DNA of 60,000 nucleotides from Owenia fusiformis (Eukaryota > Annelida > Polychaeta > Sabellida > Oweniidae). The position numbers were made by a program, and so were the translations under genes. This document shows, piece by piece, positions 15,101 to 52,907 of the stretch; positions within the stretch are counted from its first letter, which is position 1; every line of letters begins with the position of its first letter. The stretch lies in the NCBI GenBank assembly GCA_903813345.2, contig CAIIXF020000001.1:61740270-61800269 (forward strand), given 5' to 3'. Under the pieces are notes generated by a model that saw only the letters and a list, made by a program, of their open reading frames with translations, made no database searches and was not told the origin of the DNA.

Positions 15101-18100
15101 AACACTCTGAAAATGCATCAACTCAGATGAGAACATTCTAAAATGCATCAACTCAGAAGAGAACACTCTGAAAATGCATCAACTCAGAAGAGAACATTCT
15201 GTAAATGTATCAACTAAGAAGAGAACACTCTGAAAATGCATCAACTCAGAAGAGAACACTCTGAAAATGCATCAACTCAGATGAGAACACTCTGAAAATG
15301 CATCAACTCAGATGAGAACACTCTGAAAATACATCAACTCAGATGAGAACACTCTGAAAATGCATCAACTCAGAAGAGAACACTCTGAAAATGCATCAAC
15401 TCAGATGAGAACACTCTAAAAATGCATCAACTCAGAAGAGAACACTCTGAAAATGCATCAACTCAGATGAGAACATTCTGTAAATGTATCAACTCAGAAG
15501 AGAACACTCTGAAAATGCATCAACTCAGATGAAAACATTCTAAAAATGCATCAACTCAGAAGAGAACACTCTGAAAATGCATCAACTCAGAAGAGAACAC
15601 TCTGAAAATGCATCAACTCAGATGATAACATTCTATGAATTACAAATCTCATGTCAATTTTCAAACTTCAATTTTTGGCAATACTTCTTGGCATCCATAC
15701 CTGTAGACTGTGGAGCTGGATTTGTTGTGCTGGTAGGAGATTTGTTGCTAGGCGCTGTCACTACGCTGTCACTTACACCGTCAGAGCCTTCAACAACCTC
15801 GGTTGAACCATTTGTGTCAGGGACTGCAAGAAAAACTTTTGCAAGTTAACTGATATTCATTGAGAAAATTCAAAAGTGGAAAACTGGATACAGGAACAAA
15901 TTATGAACAAATAAGTGCATTTCAAGTGACAAAAAAGGGATAGAAATGAGTTGACAAGTCAAGGGTAAATTGTCATAACATACTTTTGCTCTCTCCCTAG
16001 TACTGGGGCAATCAGGTGCTGTAATCATTTAAGAATTTGAAGATTACCGCATTAACACTTAACAGTCAGATTTTAATAATTAATGTGTTTCAGATAAACT
16101 TACCAGGCTCATCTCCTGGCTTCCTGAATGCTCTGTCAGACATATTCTCTCCAAAGACAAATCCCTTGGAATCTACAAGACACAGAGTGAACAATATGTC
16201 ACACACTTATTAACCTCAAACATGTTCTCAGTAATGATAATTCAACTCAGGTTGTATCCTAAAATTGATGATCTCTGATGTTAAACTATGAAATCCTATA
16301 TAGTTTAAAAGAATGAGATAAGTTGATGTGGACTCAACACTGAAATAACTATAAAAATATAAGATGCCATCATAGTCGCCTTCATCGAGTAACTTAGTTG
16401 CCTAAAAACTAATTCCTAGTATTCCCATTATTTAGCCTGTAATACTTCTCAAATTTTCAATTATACAATTCATAGGACTTCCAGCAGATTAAATAAACAA
16501 ACACAATCAATACATTTTAGTTTACATCTCTGGATGTTACATATACATGTACATGTGTCAGCAGCCATCAACAATAAAGTGAAACAAGGCTTTATCATGA
16601 CAAAATGTCACCACCTAGCTGCTAACAATATTATGAATTCAATCTTAAGTCAGATTTGAATTTCTGAAAACTTGTAGATGATTCTGAAAAAAAAAATTGG
16701 TCAATTTGAAGGAAGTTTGAAAAATACCTTTTTTGACCCTGGGAAGGTCATTGAAGGTGAAATCTCAAATCTGAAGTCAGATTTGAACTTCTGAGAACTT
16801 GAAGATGATTTTGAAAAAATGGTCAATTTGAAGCAAGTTGAAAAAAGACGTTTTTGACCTGGAGAAGGTCATTACTATTTTGACCTTGAGAATGTCACAG
16901 AAGGTCAAATCTATAGTCAGATTTAAACTTTTGAGAACTTCTAGATGGTTTTGAAAAAAAATTGGCCAAGTTGAAAAGACCTTTTTGACCCTTTTTTACA
17001 TTGAAGGTCAATGAAGGTCAAATCTCAAATCTAAAGTCATATTTGAACTTCTGATAACTTGAAGATGATTTTGAAAAAAATGTGGTCAATTTGAAACAAG
17101 TTCAAAAAAGACCTTTTTGACCTTTCTTGACCTTGAAAAGGTCATTAAAGGTCAAATCTTAAATAAAATCAGGTTTGAACTTCTGAAAACTTTTAGATGA
17201 TTTTGAAAAAACTGAACTCAGTCTTAACAATATTTGTTAAGTTATTGAAAGTTTTAAGAATTTGTTACAGACACCAACAGCCAACCACCAACCACTGATC
17301 ACTTTTTGGTAGTGACATAAAAATGGAGCTAAAATCGAGTAAATTCAACTTTCAAAACCTGCTATGGCAATGGTAGGGGATAAGGGGATGTGGCAAACTA
17401 AATAATTGTAGGTCAGGCAAGGCAGTTGAAATTCCATGCCAAATCGTTTGATACATTGTCGTTCATATGCTTCTTATTTCTGTCTTTGGGAAAAGTCCCG
17501 TTTTTATCTCGCATGAAAATTGGAAGATTGCAAAATATTCTTTAATTTTTGAAATCTTGACAGAAAATGGTACATGTAGTTACCCTGTCAGACAGTGAAA
17601 ATGCAACTGCTTTCATTTATTCAAATTGACAAAAAATCATTGCAGCACTATTCATTTGGACTTGAACCACTTGGAATAATTTCTATAAAATATAGGCTGA
17701 AGAAAATATGAGGGAGGGTGACTTAGTACTGACTTACTCCCCATGACTTAAACCTGCAACATTTTCATCAAATTGGTAGGTAAAAAACAAGGCATTGACA
17801 TGCAAAATGCCACCACCTGCCATTTATGACAGACCTTGACTACTGCACGATGAATATCCACAACAAAATTGTTAAATTTGTAAATCAGCCTTTTGCAGAT
17901 TATTGACATGAAAAATGTCAACACGAAAAACTGGGTGACTTCGACACTCGTTTTCATGAATTGGATTTGAATTGAAAAAGATGTCAATAGATGTCAATAA
18001 GTGAGAGAAGAAAAACAATTACATAACATATGCAATAAAATGATTTGTTATTTCATGTGAATGTTGCCAATTAAAAAAACAAGCATGAAAGCTTCGATTG

Positions 18101-18389
18101 TTCGATTTCTAACTGGCTACATTTTGAATGAAAAATCCCGGAAAAATCTAGAGAAATCACTCACCTTTTTCACCGGTTATGTCTTGTTTATTTGCGCTCT
18201 CTGAAATACAAATGTAGATCAAACCGGTGAAAACTATAGGGAAGCATACAAATTGGATAATACTCCAGCGTTTGGATGCAAATGAAGCGATAATAATCAA
18301 ATTCTTTCATGAATTTGGCGCAAAAACTAACCTGTTTTGATTTCAGACATGTTGGATGACGTCACATGGGTTTGCTGAGAGGAAGTCAT
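6164..18389 (-). CDS. RANBP3: Ran-binding protein 3, complete, 15 coding exons
   Basis: Nuclear Ran-binding protein that acts as a cofactor in CRM1-dependent export in characterised animals. Exons in transcript order: 18332-18389, 18165-18200, 16104-16172, 15701-15823, 13686-13799, 13187-13357, 12743-12944, 12513-12573, 12054-12177, 11554-11678, 11138-11258, 10838-10974, 10314-10501, 9598-9683 and 6164-6231. All junctions are GT-AG and stay in frame, giving 560 residues, close to human RANBP3. The Ran-binding domain spans about residues 340-460: GEEEESNVLQ, KLFIFDKDTQNWQEKGRG, RLND, then MRTQGTLCVILNTNLW. FG-type segments are FVFGENMSDR (36-45), FLFGQNMEDR (267-276) and FVFGEKLSER (290-299). 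A basic PPKKLRR patch lies at 505-511, just after the domain. The start is the first ATG, in a CpG-containing region. Its promoter side faces an unrecognised divergent gene at 18791. The last intron is 3.4 kb and holds two repeat elements. Confidence 0.95.
6377..8109. mobile_element. Non-autonomous element with 163-bp internal tandem units
   Basis: The stretch is bounded by inverted ends ATGTCCCCACCA (6377) and TGGTGGGGACAT (ending 8109). Between them lie about seven units of 160-169 bp, each carrying AAAATCCAAAATGGCTGCC and TGAAAATTTGAAATTGATC, at about 6440-7560. A GGACGGACGGAC run follows near 8020-8075. The frame at 7107-7424 is a by-product of the repeats. The element lies in the last RANBP3 intron. 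I could not confirm a target duplication or assign a superfamily. Confidence 0.6.
8580..8949. mobile_element. Diverged copy of the piggyBac-type MITE
   Basis: The sequence aligns with the right half of the element at 13931-14648: shared words include GATTCCGGA, AGTATTCATGGTAT, GTATCTTCC and ATTATTTAGTC. It ends in GCATGCTAAGGG followed by TTAA. The left end is not recognisable, so this copy is truncated or heavily diverged. Confidence 0.5.
9070..9370. repeat. Dispersed repeat, inverted relative at 51310-51750
   Basis: Reverse-complemented, this segment matches the repeat in kinase intron 10. Both copies carry CGCCACTAAAATC, GACTCATATGATGTCTT, TTTTTCATGCAAT and a palindrome around CATAGGATATCATATTTATCC. 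The two copies are about 42 kb apart in opposite orientation. Confidence 0.6.
11345..11455. repeat. Short dispersed repeat, copy A
   Basis: The core ACATGCAAAATGT...ACCTGCCATTTGTTAC followed by GATGCTTGACT recurs with changes near 17780-17900 and, on the other strand, at 23998-24065. It lies in the RANBP3 intron between exons 10 and 11. It is probably an old short interspersed element; the class is not identified. Confidence 0.4.
13931..14648. mobile_element. piggyBac-type MITE with TTAA target duplication
   Basis: The element is flanked by TTAA on both sides (13927-13930 and 14649-14652). Its ends are CCTTAAGCATGCT on the left and AGCATGCTAAAGG on the right, which are imperfect inverted repeats of the CCYTT...AARGG type typical of piggyBac elements. 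Inside, 14204-14326 encodes 40 residues (starting MAAKYDHNENVEEMDCDFEL) that may be a remnant of a transposase amino terminus. No intact transposase is present. It lies in the RANBP3 intron between exons 4 and 5. Confidence 0.7.
14795..15635. repeat. 31-bp minisatellite in a RANBP3 intron
   Basis: About 27 copies of the unit ATGCATCAACTCAGAAGAGA plus ACACTCTGAAA, with AGAAG/AGATG and ACACT/ACATT variants. The array ends about 65 bp before exon 4 (15701-15823) on the plus-strand coordinate, which is the downstream, donor side of that exon. Larger blocks also repeat within it: the variant order at about 14905-15050 recurs at about 15125-15270. Confidence 0.9.
16605..17330. repeat. Tandem block of about 120-150 bp units with inverted ends
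   Basis: Four to five diverged units share AGGTCAAATCT, AGTCAGATTTGAACTTCTGA and AGATGATTTTGAAAAA, each with a GACCTTTTTGACC-type segment. The block is flanked by ATGTCACCACC (16605) and GGTAGTGACAT (near 17318), resembling the arrangement of the element at 6377-8109. It lies in the RANBP3 intron between exons 2 and 3. Confidence 0.55.
17331..18164. other. RANBP3 intron 2, remainder
   Basis: AT-rich intron sequence that includes copy B of the short dispersed repeat (about 17780-17900, with AATGCCACCACCTGCCATTT). No exon is seen. Confidence 0.4.
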
Positions 18390-18790
18390 TTTGGTAATGC
18401 AACATAAGTGATATTATTTTCAATATACAACTACATGTGCCACAAATACCATCACAGACTGATACATAGATCGTTAGGTGTTATACCTATAGCATTTAAA
18501 ACGTATTTAGGTTTCACATTATTGTAAATAAGTGAAAAGTGAAATAGTGTAATTGCGCAGAGCTTGATTCTGCAACTGACCTTTTTGGGAACTTTCAACC
18601 AGGAAGTAGGTTGCAGTAAAATTCTCATTACTTCCTCATATGAATTTCAAGGGTTTCAAGGATACATCGGTTAGGGAATCCCATCAAAGGTTGTTGTAAA
18701 TATGTGATATAGGTGAGTATCTCAAGATACATTTTTGATTGTTATTGATGCATGATTAATCGTGAAATTGAATACTAAACACGAGTGCAC
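18390..18790. promoter_or_regulatory. Candidate bidirectional promoter
   Basis: The 401-bp interval separates the RANBP3 start codon (18389, minus) from the first ATG of the putative plus-strand gene (18791). It lacks an obvious TATA box for either direction. The divergent layout is seen in the sequence; shared promoter activity is inferred. Confidence 0.4.
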
Positions 18791-19446
18791 ATGTCACCAT
18801 GGACTTTTGATGATGCCACAAATAAGGTGAGTCTGATTGAAATTTTATTTGACAATGATATGGAGCAACTCATTCTAAATGTTATATTTAGATCTGTAAG
18901 CATTTTTACAGCGATAAAATAAAGTGAGCTGTTGTTTATGAATGCAGGTATACATGGTTGGTTGGTTAAGTCTTAGCTCTACTCGAGTCTCTAGCTTACA
19001 GCTAGACGAAACTTCATTGATTTCGTATGTACTGTGCTACACGCACCTACACGCACCTAGAACTCATTTTTAATAAATTTTATAAATATTTTTAAGAATA
19101 TTAATCATATTTAGGATGAAGCGTTGCTTGTCTGGATTTAGATATTTCAAAATTTCATTTCGGAGTTTCAACACATGGTGAAATTTTCTCGCTGTAGCTA
19201 AAAATGGCTTCCGGTTCTGGACGTGAATAACATTCGAAATTATTCTCGCTTAAAGAAATCAAATATAACAATAGATTCAGACGGGGATGTGAGCTGGTGT
19301 TCTTCAAATCTATACATAAAGGTATATTTCATATTATTATGCCATATTTACTGTGCGTGTGACACAATGATTTACAATATTTATAATACTAAGGCAGCTC
19401 AATCTTCCTCCTCAAAGCCGGAATATAGAGAAGGCTTTGGAGCGAA
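18791..19446 (+). CDS. Putative 5' exons of an unrecognised gene divergent from RANBP3
   Basis: Three exon-like segments join in one frame with standard sites. 18791-18826 encodes MSPWTFDDATNK and is followed by GTGAGT. 19256-19321 encodes 22 residues including TIDSDGDVSWCSSNLYIK and is followed by GTATAT. 19394-19446 encodes AAQSSSSKPEYREGFGA plus two bases and is followed by GTAAGT. The last intron is only 72 bp. Further exons are not found: a retrotransposon occupies the next 3 kb, and the rest may lie beyond it or be lost. A duplicated, stop-containing copy at 1974-2345 supports these limits. I do not recognise the protein family. It could be a 5' gene fragment and not a working gene. Confidence 0.4.
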
Positions 19447-19469
19447 GTAAGTTAAGTCCATATATACGG

Positions 19470-22400
19470 TGCTATCATGTCACCTTATAGTCTCTATAGT
19501 TGTTTTTTCAATGGTGCTTTACTCTTGTGACTGTCTCTAGTGTTTTTGTAGATTCTTTTTATTTTTATTTTTGTTTTTTCTTAAAATCACTAAAGTTCCT
19601 TAGCTTGTAACTTATTTACATTTAAAGTTTATATGAGTTAGACAATTAAAATCTTTTTGTTTTCATCAAGAAGGTTGTAAAAGCGTAGTTCAACCTTTTG
19701 TTGATGTCTGGTTTTAGAGTTTTGTTCAGACCTGACAGAGTCTTGATGTCCAATTCTGGGTTATGTTCAATTTCTAGAAGAATACTATAAGCCTCATAAA
19801 ATAGTCTCTCACGAATCTCGCTGTATTTGGAGCAGTGGTGTATGAAATGATCAATGGTCTCTATCCTGTCACAGTTGTGGCACTTGTCTGAAGGGAGTAT
19901 GGGATTGATTTTCTTTAGGTGGCTATTGAGCTTTGTATGGCCACTTAACATTTGGTTTGTGATACAGAATGTTTTCCTGTTTTTCTCTCCCAGGATAGCT
20001 CTGGTTCCAACTTTTTCTATTGATCGCTGTATGTGGCTTACTTTTTTGGAGTTATTATATTGTCTCTGCCACTTTGTCTGGACAGATTTATTGATCAGGC
20101 TGTATATATGCTGTTTGTTTATTTTAGCCTCAGCGTATTTTCCGCTTTTTGCAACTAATGCTGCCCGTTTAGCGTGACTGTCAGCCAGTTCATTGCCTTT
20201 GACATCAACAGGTCCTGGAACCCAATAGTATTTGATTGACAGACCTTTTTGTCTGATTGTTTTGCATGAGTTGCGAATGTTTATGACTGTGTTAAGCTCA
20301 TTTTTTGGAACGTTTGTTTCAAAGGCTGTGATAAGCGCTGGCTGGCAGTCAGAGAATAGTAGTATGTTGTTACAAAGTGGACTTTCTTGTAGAAAGGTGA
20401 GTGCAAGGTTGATGGCCCTCACTTCTCCTACAAAGTTATTGCTTCTGTTGGAGATAGCTTGTTCTAAACAAATAGGTTCCCCTCTAAGACCTTGTAGGTA
20501 TATAATCGCCGCAGAGCCAGTAGGTCCTGGATTGCCATATGCTGATCCGTCTGTAAAGACAATGGTTGCGTCTGCAGGGCAGTTCTCTAGGATGTCTGTA
20601 ATTCTCTCTCGTTGTTCTGTTTTAGATTTTGTAAATTCATTGGAGTCTCTTGATGCTCCAGTAAATTCAAAGTTGTTAAAGTTGTAACTATAGGTGTACT
20701 CTTTCTCAAGATGTTCTAATGGGAGTTTCCTGCAGAACTCTATCAGTCGTGAATGTAGTATGCTGAAGGCAGTTGTTCTCCTCTCAGTGACTGTGCTGTT
20801 TTTCCACAGTATTGTCTCCTTATAAAGTGGACTTGATTCAGTTTTCAGACATATTCTGGGAAATTCCTGAGCCTGTCTGGATTTGAACAGTATGTCAATA
20901 GGAGTGCAGTTCGTTAGAATTTCTAATGTTTCAGTGCTTGTGGATTGGATGCAACCTGTGGCTCTGAGGAGAGCCTGTCTGTGCACTGTTCTATACGCAG
21001 AGATAGCTTTGTCGGTGGATGTGGCAATTACACCAAATCCATATTCAAGATTTGGTTGAACTAGACTTTTGTATAAGTTGCAGAAAACTGTCTGCGAGCA
21101 TCCCTGATTGGAATTTGTAAAATTGGAGATTGTTTTTAATGCTCCAAAGTCTTTTTTCTGTCTATCTTGTATGTGCTCCTCAAAGCTTAGATTCTGATCA
21201 ACTATGACACCTAGTATCTTTGTGTGTTCTACAACATTGAGAGAGATGTTGTTAAATTTGATGTCTACATTAGGTCTAGCCTTGCCTGACGGTGAGAACA
21301 CTATGACCTTGCATTTATGTTGTGAAACGCCCATGTTCCACTGGTCACACCATTTTGACAGGTTTGAAATGTCATTGTTAAGTGTGTTTGTAGCATTGTG
21401 TGGATCATAGTCAGTACTCCAAAGTATAACGTCGTCTGCGTATTCCCCGTGATTGGATACTACGTTTGTAAGGGAGTCTGCCGTATAGGCATTACAGAGA
21501 GACGGAGAAACTACAGCTCCCTGAGGGATCCCAACCTTAGATGTTCTGAGCTCAGAAGTGAAATTATTCACAGTCAATGAATATTGACGATTGCTGAGAT
21601 ACTCGTCTATGAAGCATAGAAGTCTACCATCTAGACCGCCCCTGTGCAGCTTATAAATCAGACCCTTGCGCCACACCCGTTCAAAGCAGGAGTCATAATC
21701 TATAGTTACTGCGATAGTGGTTTCACCCTTGTTCCATCCTTGTTGAACTGCCTGTACCAATCTGAGTACTGTATGAGTACAGCTGCGGAAAAATCTGTAC
21801 GAGTCCTGGAATGTAGAAAACATGTTTTTTACTTCCATTGCCCAATTGAATCTGTTACCAACTACATGTTCATAGAGCTTTCCTATGACTGATTCCAGGG
21901 TAATGGGTCTGTACGACCCATCTGAGTTGTAGTTATCTTTTGCAGGTTTGGGTATCATAATCTTGGGATCTATTTTGAACTCATCTGGTAAAATGCCTCT
22001 TTTCCAGCATTTTTGAAAAAGTTTGAACATTGATTTGATGTACAATTGACCAGAGTTCTTGATCATTATGTAGAAGATTTTCTCTCGTGGATCAGGTGCA
22101 GACAAGCTTTTAGAATTATTTATAGCACTAATTAGTTCATTGAGTGTGAGCTCTTTGTTTTCAGCTTGGCATGTACTTTCATAATTTGGCTTAGCTATGT
22201 TTTGTTTTTCAGTAACAACAGCCAAGTCTGCATCTTTTTCCACATGAGTAAACCATGGGTCAGGAATATTAAGGTCTTCCTTACCATATTTTACCAAGAA
22301 CTCAAGAGAAATATCAGAATCAGTGACAGCGGTGGTGCCATCTTTTCTAATGAGTGGTTGTACAACCTGTTTGCTACTTGGACTATTATAGTTTTTGACT

Positions 22401-22535
22401 ACTTTCCATAACTTGTCTGAGTTTTTGAGATCAAGTTTATTGAAAACATTGGCCCAATATGTTTCCTTGTATTGGTCAGCAAATATTGTAATGGCCTTCG
22501 ATAGCAAGTCGTTACTTTCTCGGCTGTAGTGGCTA
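19470..22535 (-). mobile_element. 5'-truncated non-LTR retrotransposon (I-type)
   Basis: The element runs on the minus strand. The right boundary (its 5' end) is where coding sequence meets a tRNA-like SINE near 22530; the left boundary (3' end) is near 19470 and is approximate. The 3' untranslated part (19470-19645) has T-rich runs on the plus strand. The endonuclease domain expected upstream of the reverse transcriptase is missing, consistent with 5' truncation during insertion. The insertion lies immediately after the last recognised exon of the divergent gene. Confidence 0.8.
19646..22507 (-). CDS. Reverse transcriptase/RNase H of a non-LTR retrotransposon
   Basis: An open frame of about 950 codons. 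In order it shows a linker region; reverse transcriptase with ITLESVIGKLYEHVV, the GIPQGAVVSPSLCN motif and the catalytic YADD box; then RNase H with FTDGSAYGNPGP, GEVRA, FSDCQPAL and GNELADSHAKRA, which supply the four acidic residues. A carboxy-terminal Cys-His cluster (CHNC...HFIHHC) follows. The combination of reverse transcriptase and RNase H without LTRs is typical of the I group of LINEs. The first coordinate codon is TTG, and the frame stays open to 22546, into the neighbouring SINE, so there is no natural start here: the amino terminus is truncated. The lack of any stop or frameshift over 2.8 kb suggests a fairly recent insertion. Confidence 0.9.
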   Translation of the reverse strand: MLSKAITIFADQYKETYWANVFNKLDLKNSDKLWKVVKNYNSPSSKQVVQPLIRKDGTTAVTDSDISLEFLVKYGKEDLNIPDPWFTHVEKDADLAVVTEKQNIAKPNYESTCQAENKELTLNELISAINNSKSLSAPDPREKIFYIMIKNSGQLYIKSMFKLFQKCWKRGILPDEFKIDPKIMIPKPAKDNYNSDGSYRPITLESVIGKLYEHVVGNRFNWAMEVKNMFSTFQDSYRFFRSCTHTVLRLVQAVQQGWNKGETTIAVTIDYDSCFERVWRKGLIYKLHRGGLDGRLLCFIDEYLSNRQYSLTVNNFTSELRTSKVGIPQGAVVSPSLCNAYTADSLTNVVSNHGEYADDVILWSTDYDPHNATNTLNNDISNLSKWCDQWNMGVSQHKCKVIVFSPSGKARPNVDIKFNNISLNVVEHTKILGVIVDQNLSFEEHIQDRQKKDFGALKTISNFTNSNQGCSQTVFCNLYKSLVQPNLEYGFGVIATSTDKAISAYRTVHRQALLRATGCIQSTSTETLEILTNCTPIDILFKSRQAQEFPRICLKTESSPLYKETILWKNSTVTERRTTAFSILHSRLIEFCRKLPLEHLEKEYTYSYNFNNFEFTGASRDSNEFTKSKTEQRERITDILENCPADATIVFTDGSAYGNPGPTGSAAIIYLQGLRGEPICLEQAISNRSNNFVGEVRAINLALTFLQESPLCNNILLFSDCQPALITAFETNVPKNELNTVINIRNSCKTIRQKGLSIKYYWVPGPVDVKGNELADSHAKRAALVAKSGKYAEAKINKQHIYSLINKSVQTKWQRQYNNSKKVSHIQRSIEKVGTRAILGEKNRKTFCITNQMLSGHTKLNSHLKKINPILPSDKCHNCDRIETIDHFIHHCSKYSEIRERLFYEAYSILLEIEHNPELDIKTLSGLNKTLKPDINKRLNYAFTTFLMKTKRF

Positions 22536-22608
22536 AGCCCTTTAGCTCAATCGGTAGAGTGTCTGCCTTGAGAGCGGAAGGTCCTGGGTTTGTTTCCCGC
22601 ACTGGGCA
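22536..22608 (+). repeat. tRNA-derived head of a SINE
   Basis: The segment folds like a tRNA. The D arm is GCTC/GAGT, and the anticodon stem TCTGC/GCGGA encloses loop CTTGAGA (anticodon TGA). The A box (TTAGCTCAATCGG) and a B box-like GGTTTGTTTCC are present. The acceptor stem pairs only over GCCC/GGGC and the T stem is imperfect. Serine tRNAs have a long variable arm, which is absent here, so it is not a working tRNA-Ser gene. The SINE body probably continues to about 22700. Confidence 0.65.
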
Positions 22609-23260
22609 TTGAATATAGCACACTCCCTTTTGGGTCTATGTTAAACTACAGCTCCCTGACGGATGTGCCCAAGGGTTATTACAATATATTCAGTCTATAT
22701 TCAAGTCGGGTGAGAATGACTGAAGCATCACAGGATGTCATCAACCAATTTGGATGATGTAGAGTGGAGAAGCAGGCCTTTTTCTATTGCTTATGACTCA
22801 TTCATGTGAAAAAATATATGTTGGCAATGCAGGACTTCAAAAGCATGAGGCTTCATTGGTCAAAAATATGAGAAAGAGTAGCATTCGAGGCGAATCCAGG
22901 AAACCCAGGTTTAGGAAACCAGGGTTCACTGTTTCTTTCTGTTAATATTGTGCGGAACTACATTCATAATTTATATGACAGTGAACAGGAGGTTTACAGT
23001 CAAACCTGGGTGCGCTAATCCCATATTTAAATGTATATTCCACGGACCAGGATGTCCAGGGTTCAAGGCCATTCCAAATGGAATAAGTTTTTAATCAGGC
23101 CACAAGATATAAAAAGTTTGCTAACTTAGAATATTATATGTGATATTTTGTTTCTACCAAAACGTTAAACACCGGGGTAAAACAGTAATCTGCATTCTAA
23201 AAATTGAACCCTGTCTTCACGTAAAGTATTTATGTATGTATGTATCATGTATGTTCAAGT
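22609..23260. other. SINE body and intergenic sequence
   Basis: The first part (to about 22700) is probably the SINE body. It shares 21 of 22 bases (22642-22663) with the reverse transcriptase region at 21507-21528. The remainder shows no gene. Confidence 0.4.
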
Positions 23261-23261
23261 G

Positions 23262-23705
23262 GAGTATGTCATAGGAGGGAGGTGTCACAGAGGAGGGTAT
23301 CAAATAAGAGAAAGTGTTATAAAGGGGGTGTTACAGACATTGGTGACAAAAAAGGGTGTCATAGGAGGAGAGGGTTTTAAAGAGGGGGAGGGGTCAAACA
23401 AGATGGCAGTGCTACAAGGGGGTGGGGAGTGTTACAGGGTTTGGAGACAAAATAAAATAGTGTCACAGGAAAGGAGGGTGTCACAGAGAGGTTGTTAAAC
23501 AAGTGAACTATATTACAGGGTGTCGTTACAGGGGTTGGTGACAAAAAGAAAGGGTGTTACAGGAGGTGAGGGTGTGACAGAGGGGGTGTCAAACAAGAGG
23601 ATGGTGTTACAGGGGTTGGTGACAAGAAGAAAGGGTATCACAGGAGGGAAGGATGTCACAGAGGGGGTTTGAACAAGAAGACGGTGTTACAGGGGGTTGT
23701 TACAT
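23262..23705. repeat. G-rich minisatellite
   Basis: Repeated words GGTGTCACAGAGG, GTTACAGGGGGT, TTGGTGACAAAAA and AACAAGA recur in an order that suggests a unit of about 90 bp, with much variation between copies. The open frame at 23232-23498 follows the repeat composition and is not called. Confidence 0.7.
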
Positions 23706-23997
23706 GATTTAAATACCATTCCGCATTTGACCATCCTCCAATGTTATTTATTTGTTGTGTCTGAGAGTTTTACAGAAATCTGGAGTCTGGGTTAAAATAT
23801 TATTATTTACTAAAAACCCTTCAAATAAAAGTAATTTAATCCTGGTTAGAAAACTCCTGGAAATAACCTGAATGATTTGAATAATGAACTGTTTGCTTAT
23901 ATGCAAAGGCGGATTCGGATAGTGGCTCGGGTTATGAGGGCATAGCATAATATGCCAACGAGTGCTTCTGAGAAATATATCCTGAATATATAGTTTG

Positions 23998-24065
23998 TAT
24001 GTCACCACCAGAAGTGTCAGCATCTGCAACAAATGGCAGGTAGTGATATTTTGCATGTTGATTCC
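23998..24065 (-). repeat. Short dispersed repeat, copy C
   Basis: On the minus strand the segment reads ACATGCAAAATATCACTACC then TGCCATTTGTTGCAGATGCT, matching copies A (11345) and B (17780). No gene is associated. Confidence 0.4.
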
Positions 24066-25454
24066 CTGTATGTTATCTTGCTTGATCAGATTTAAGCATC
24101 AACTACAATGATAACATTCACTTTGATATTTTAAGTTGTATTTTCCTGAAAACAATTAAACAATAGGATTGAGCATTGGTAATCCCTCATTATCTTGAAA
24201 GCCAATGGTAATATTAAAAAGCTAAGTCATCTATTTATCATTATAAGTGCTCTTTCAATTAGGCATACTTTTCATGTAGATATCCTATCCAGTGTCCACC
24301 ACAAGTTTACCATAGGCTTGCTATTAGCATGTCAATATTTAAGTATGAAAGACATTTTGTAATAAAATGTTCATGACATTATAATGTTGTATAAAGTTGG
24401 TATCAAAGAATAGGATTTGCTTATAGATTCATTGAATCCATCAAAATTACAATTCAAAAACTAATTTTTCAAAAGTGTGATATCACAAAAATGTCTTTTG
24501 CACAAATTGAACATTAATTGTACTGAAAAACTACTTGAATATTTTTATCAAAAAGTTTACCTAGTTCAGGCAAGTATTAAATAACAGGTGTAATCTAGTT
24601 TTGGTATTGTAGAAGCAAAAATCAAATATTGACTTTGAGCTGCTGTATATGATATGATTTCATGAATGACATGTCTTACACTATTTCCTGGTTGAGATTG
24701 ATATCATATTGTCCCTAAAAATAAAATCCATATTCAATCCCTCCCAGTAAATAACCTTTGCTGATTGCTTTTAATACTTATACTGATAACTACTTAAATA
24801 TGACATTGGTACACAGTATATAACAGCGAGAGACCTACTAGACACAATATGTCTTTAACATTAAATTGTTGATTTCAATTTCTTTTAATAAAATGATATT
24901 CAATTAATCTCAAAAGTAATTCATAAGTTGTTAACCTAGTAAAATACTTCTCTGTGTTGCAAATGTCTCTGTATGTGTTTCATACATTTTGTTTGATACA
25001 TGTAGGATCAGTTAATATTATTCAATATTTCCTTCGATTTTGCATTTTCTTCTAATGTGCATAAATCCATGCTGCTGGACAAGTTGGGACTTCCTCATCA
25101 TTATTGCTTATGAACTATTTGTTCCTCACTTCAATATGATTCAATCTTTTTGAGTATTATACACGCTTCAGTTCTTCCTAGTATTCAACAAAATAATCTT
25201 TTCTTGATTACGTATTTGAAAATCCCTAAATTATATATAAAGCAGGTGAGCAAGTTATCAAATAATCCAGATTACCAACAAATCTTCTATATTTTAAAAT
25301 AGCATATCGTGACAAAAGTTTATATTGAGGCATGTTATGGACTATAGTTGCTTTATAATAGCAAATGCTACTTTTTCCCTCGATCATTTGGAAAACAAAG
25401 ATTCACATATCAGATTTATAGTCTCGTTATCACTCAAGGATTGCCGAGTTCAAC
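24066..25454. other. AT-rich stretch upstream of the kinase gene
   Basis: No exon is recognised. The part nearest 25455 should contain the kinase promoter and 5' untranslated region, but I see no clear TATA box or initiator. Confidence 0.4.
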
Positions 25455-52907
<27,453 letters not shown>
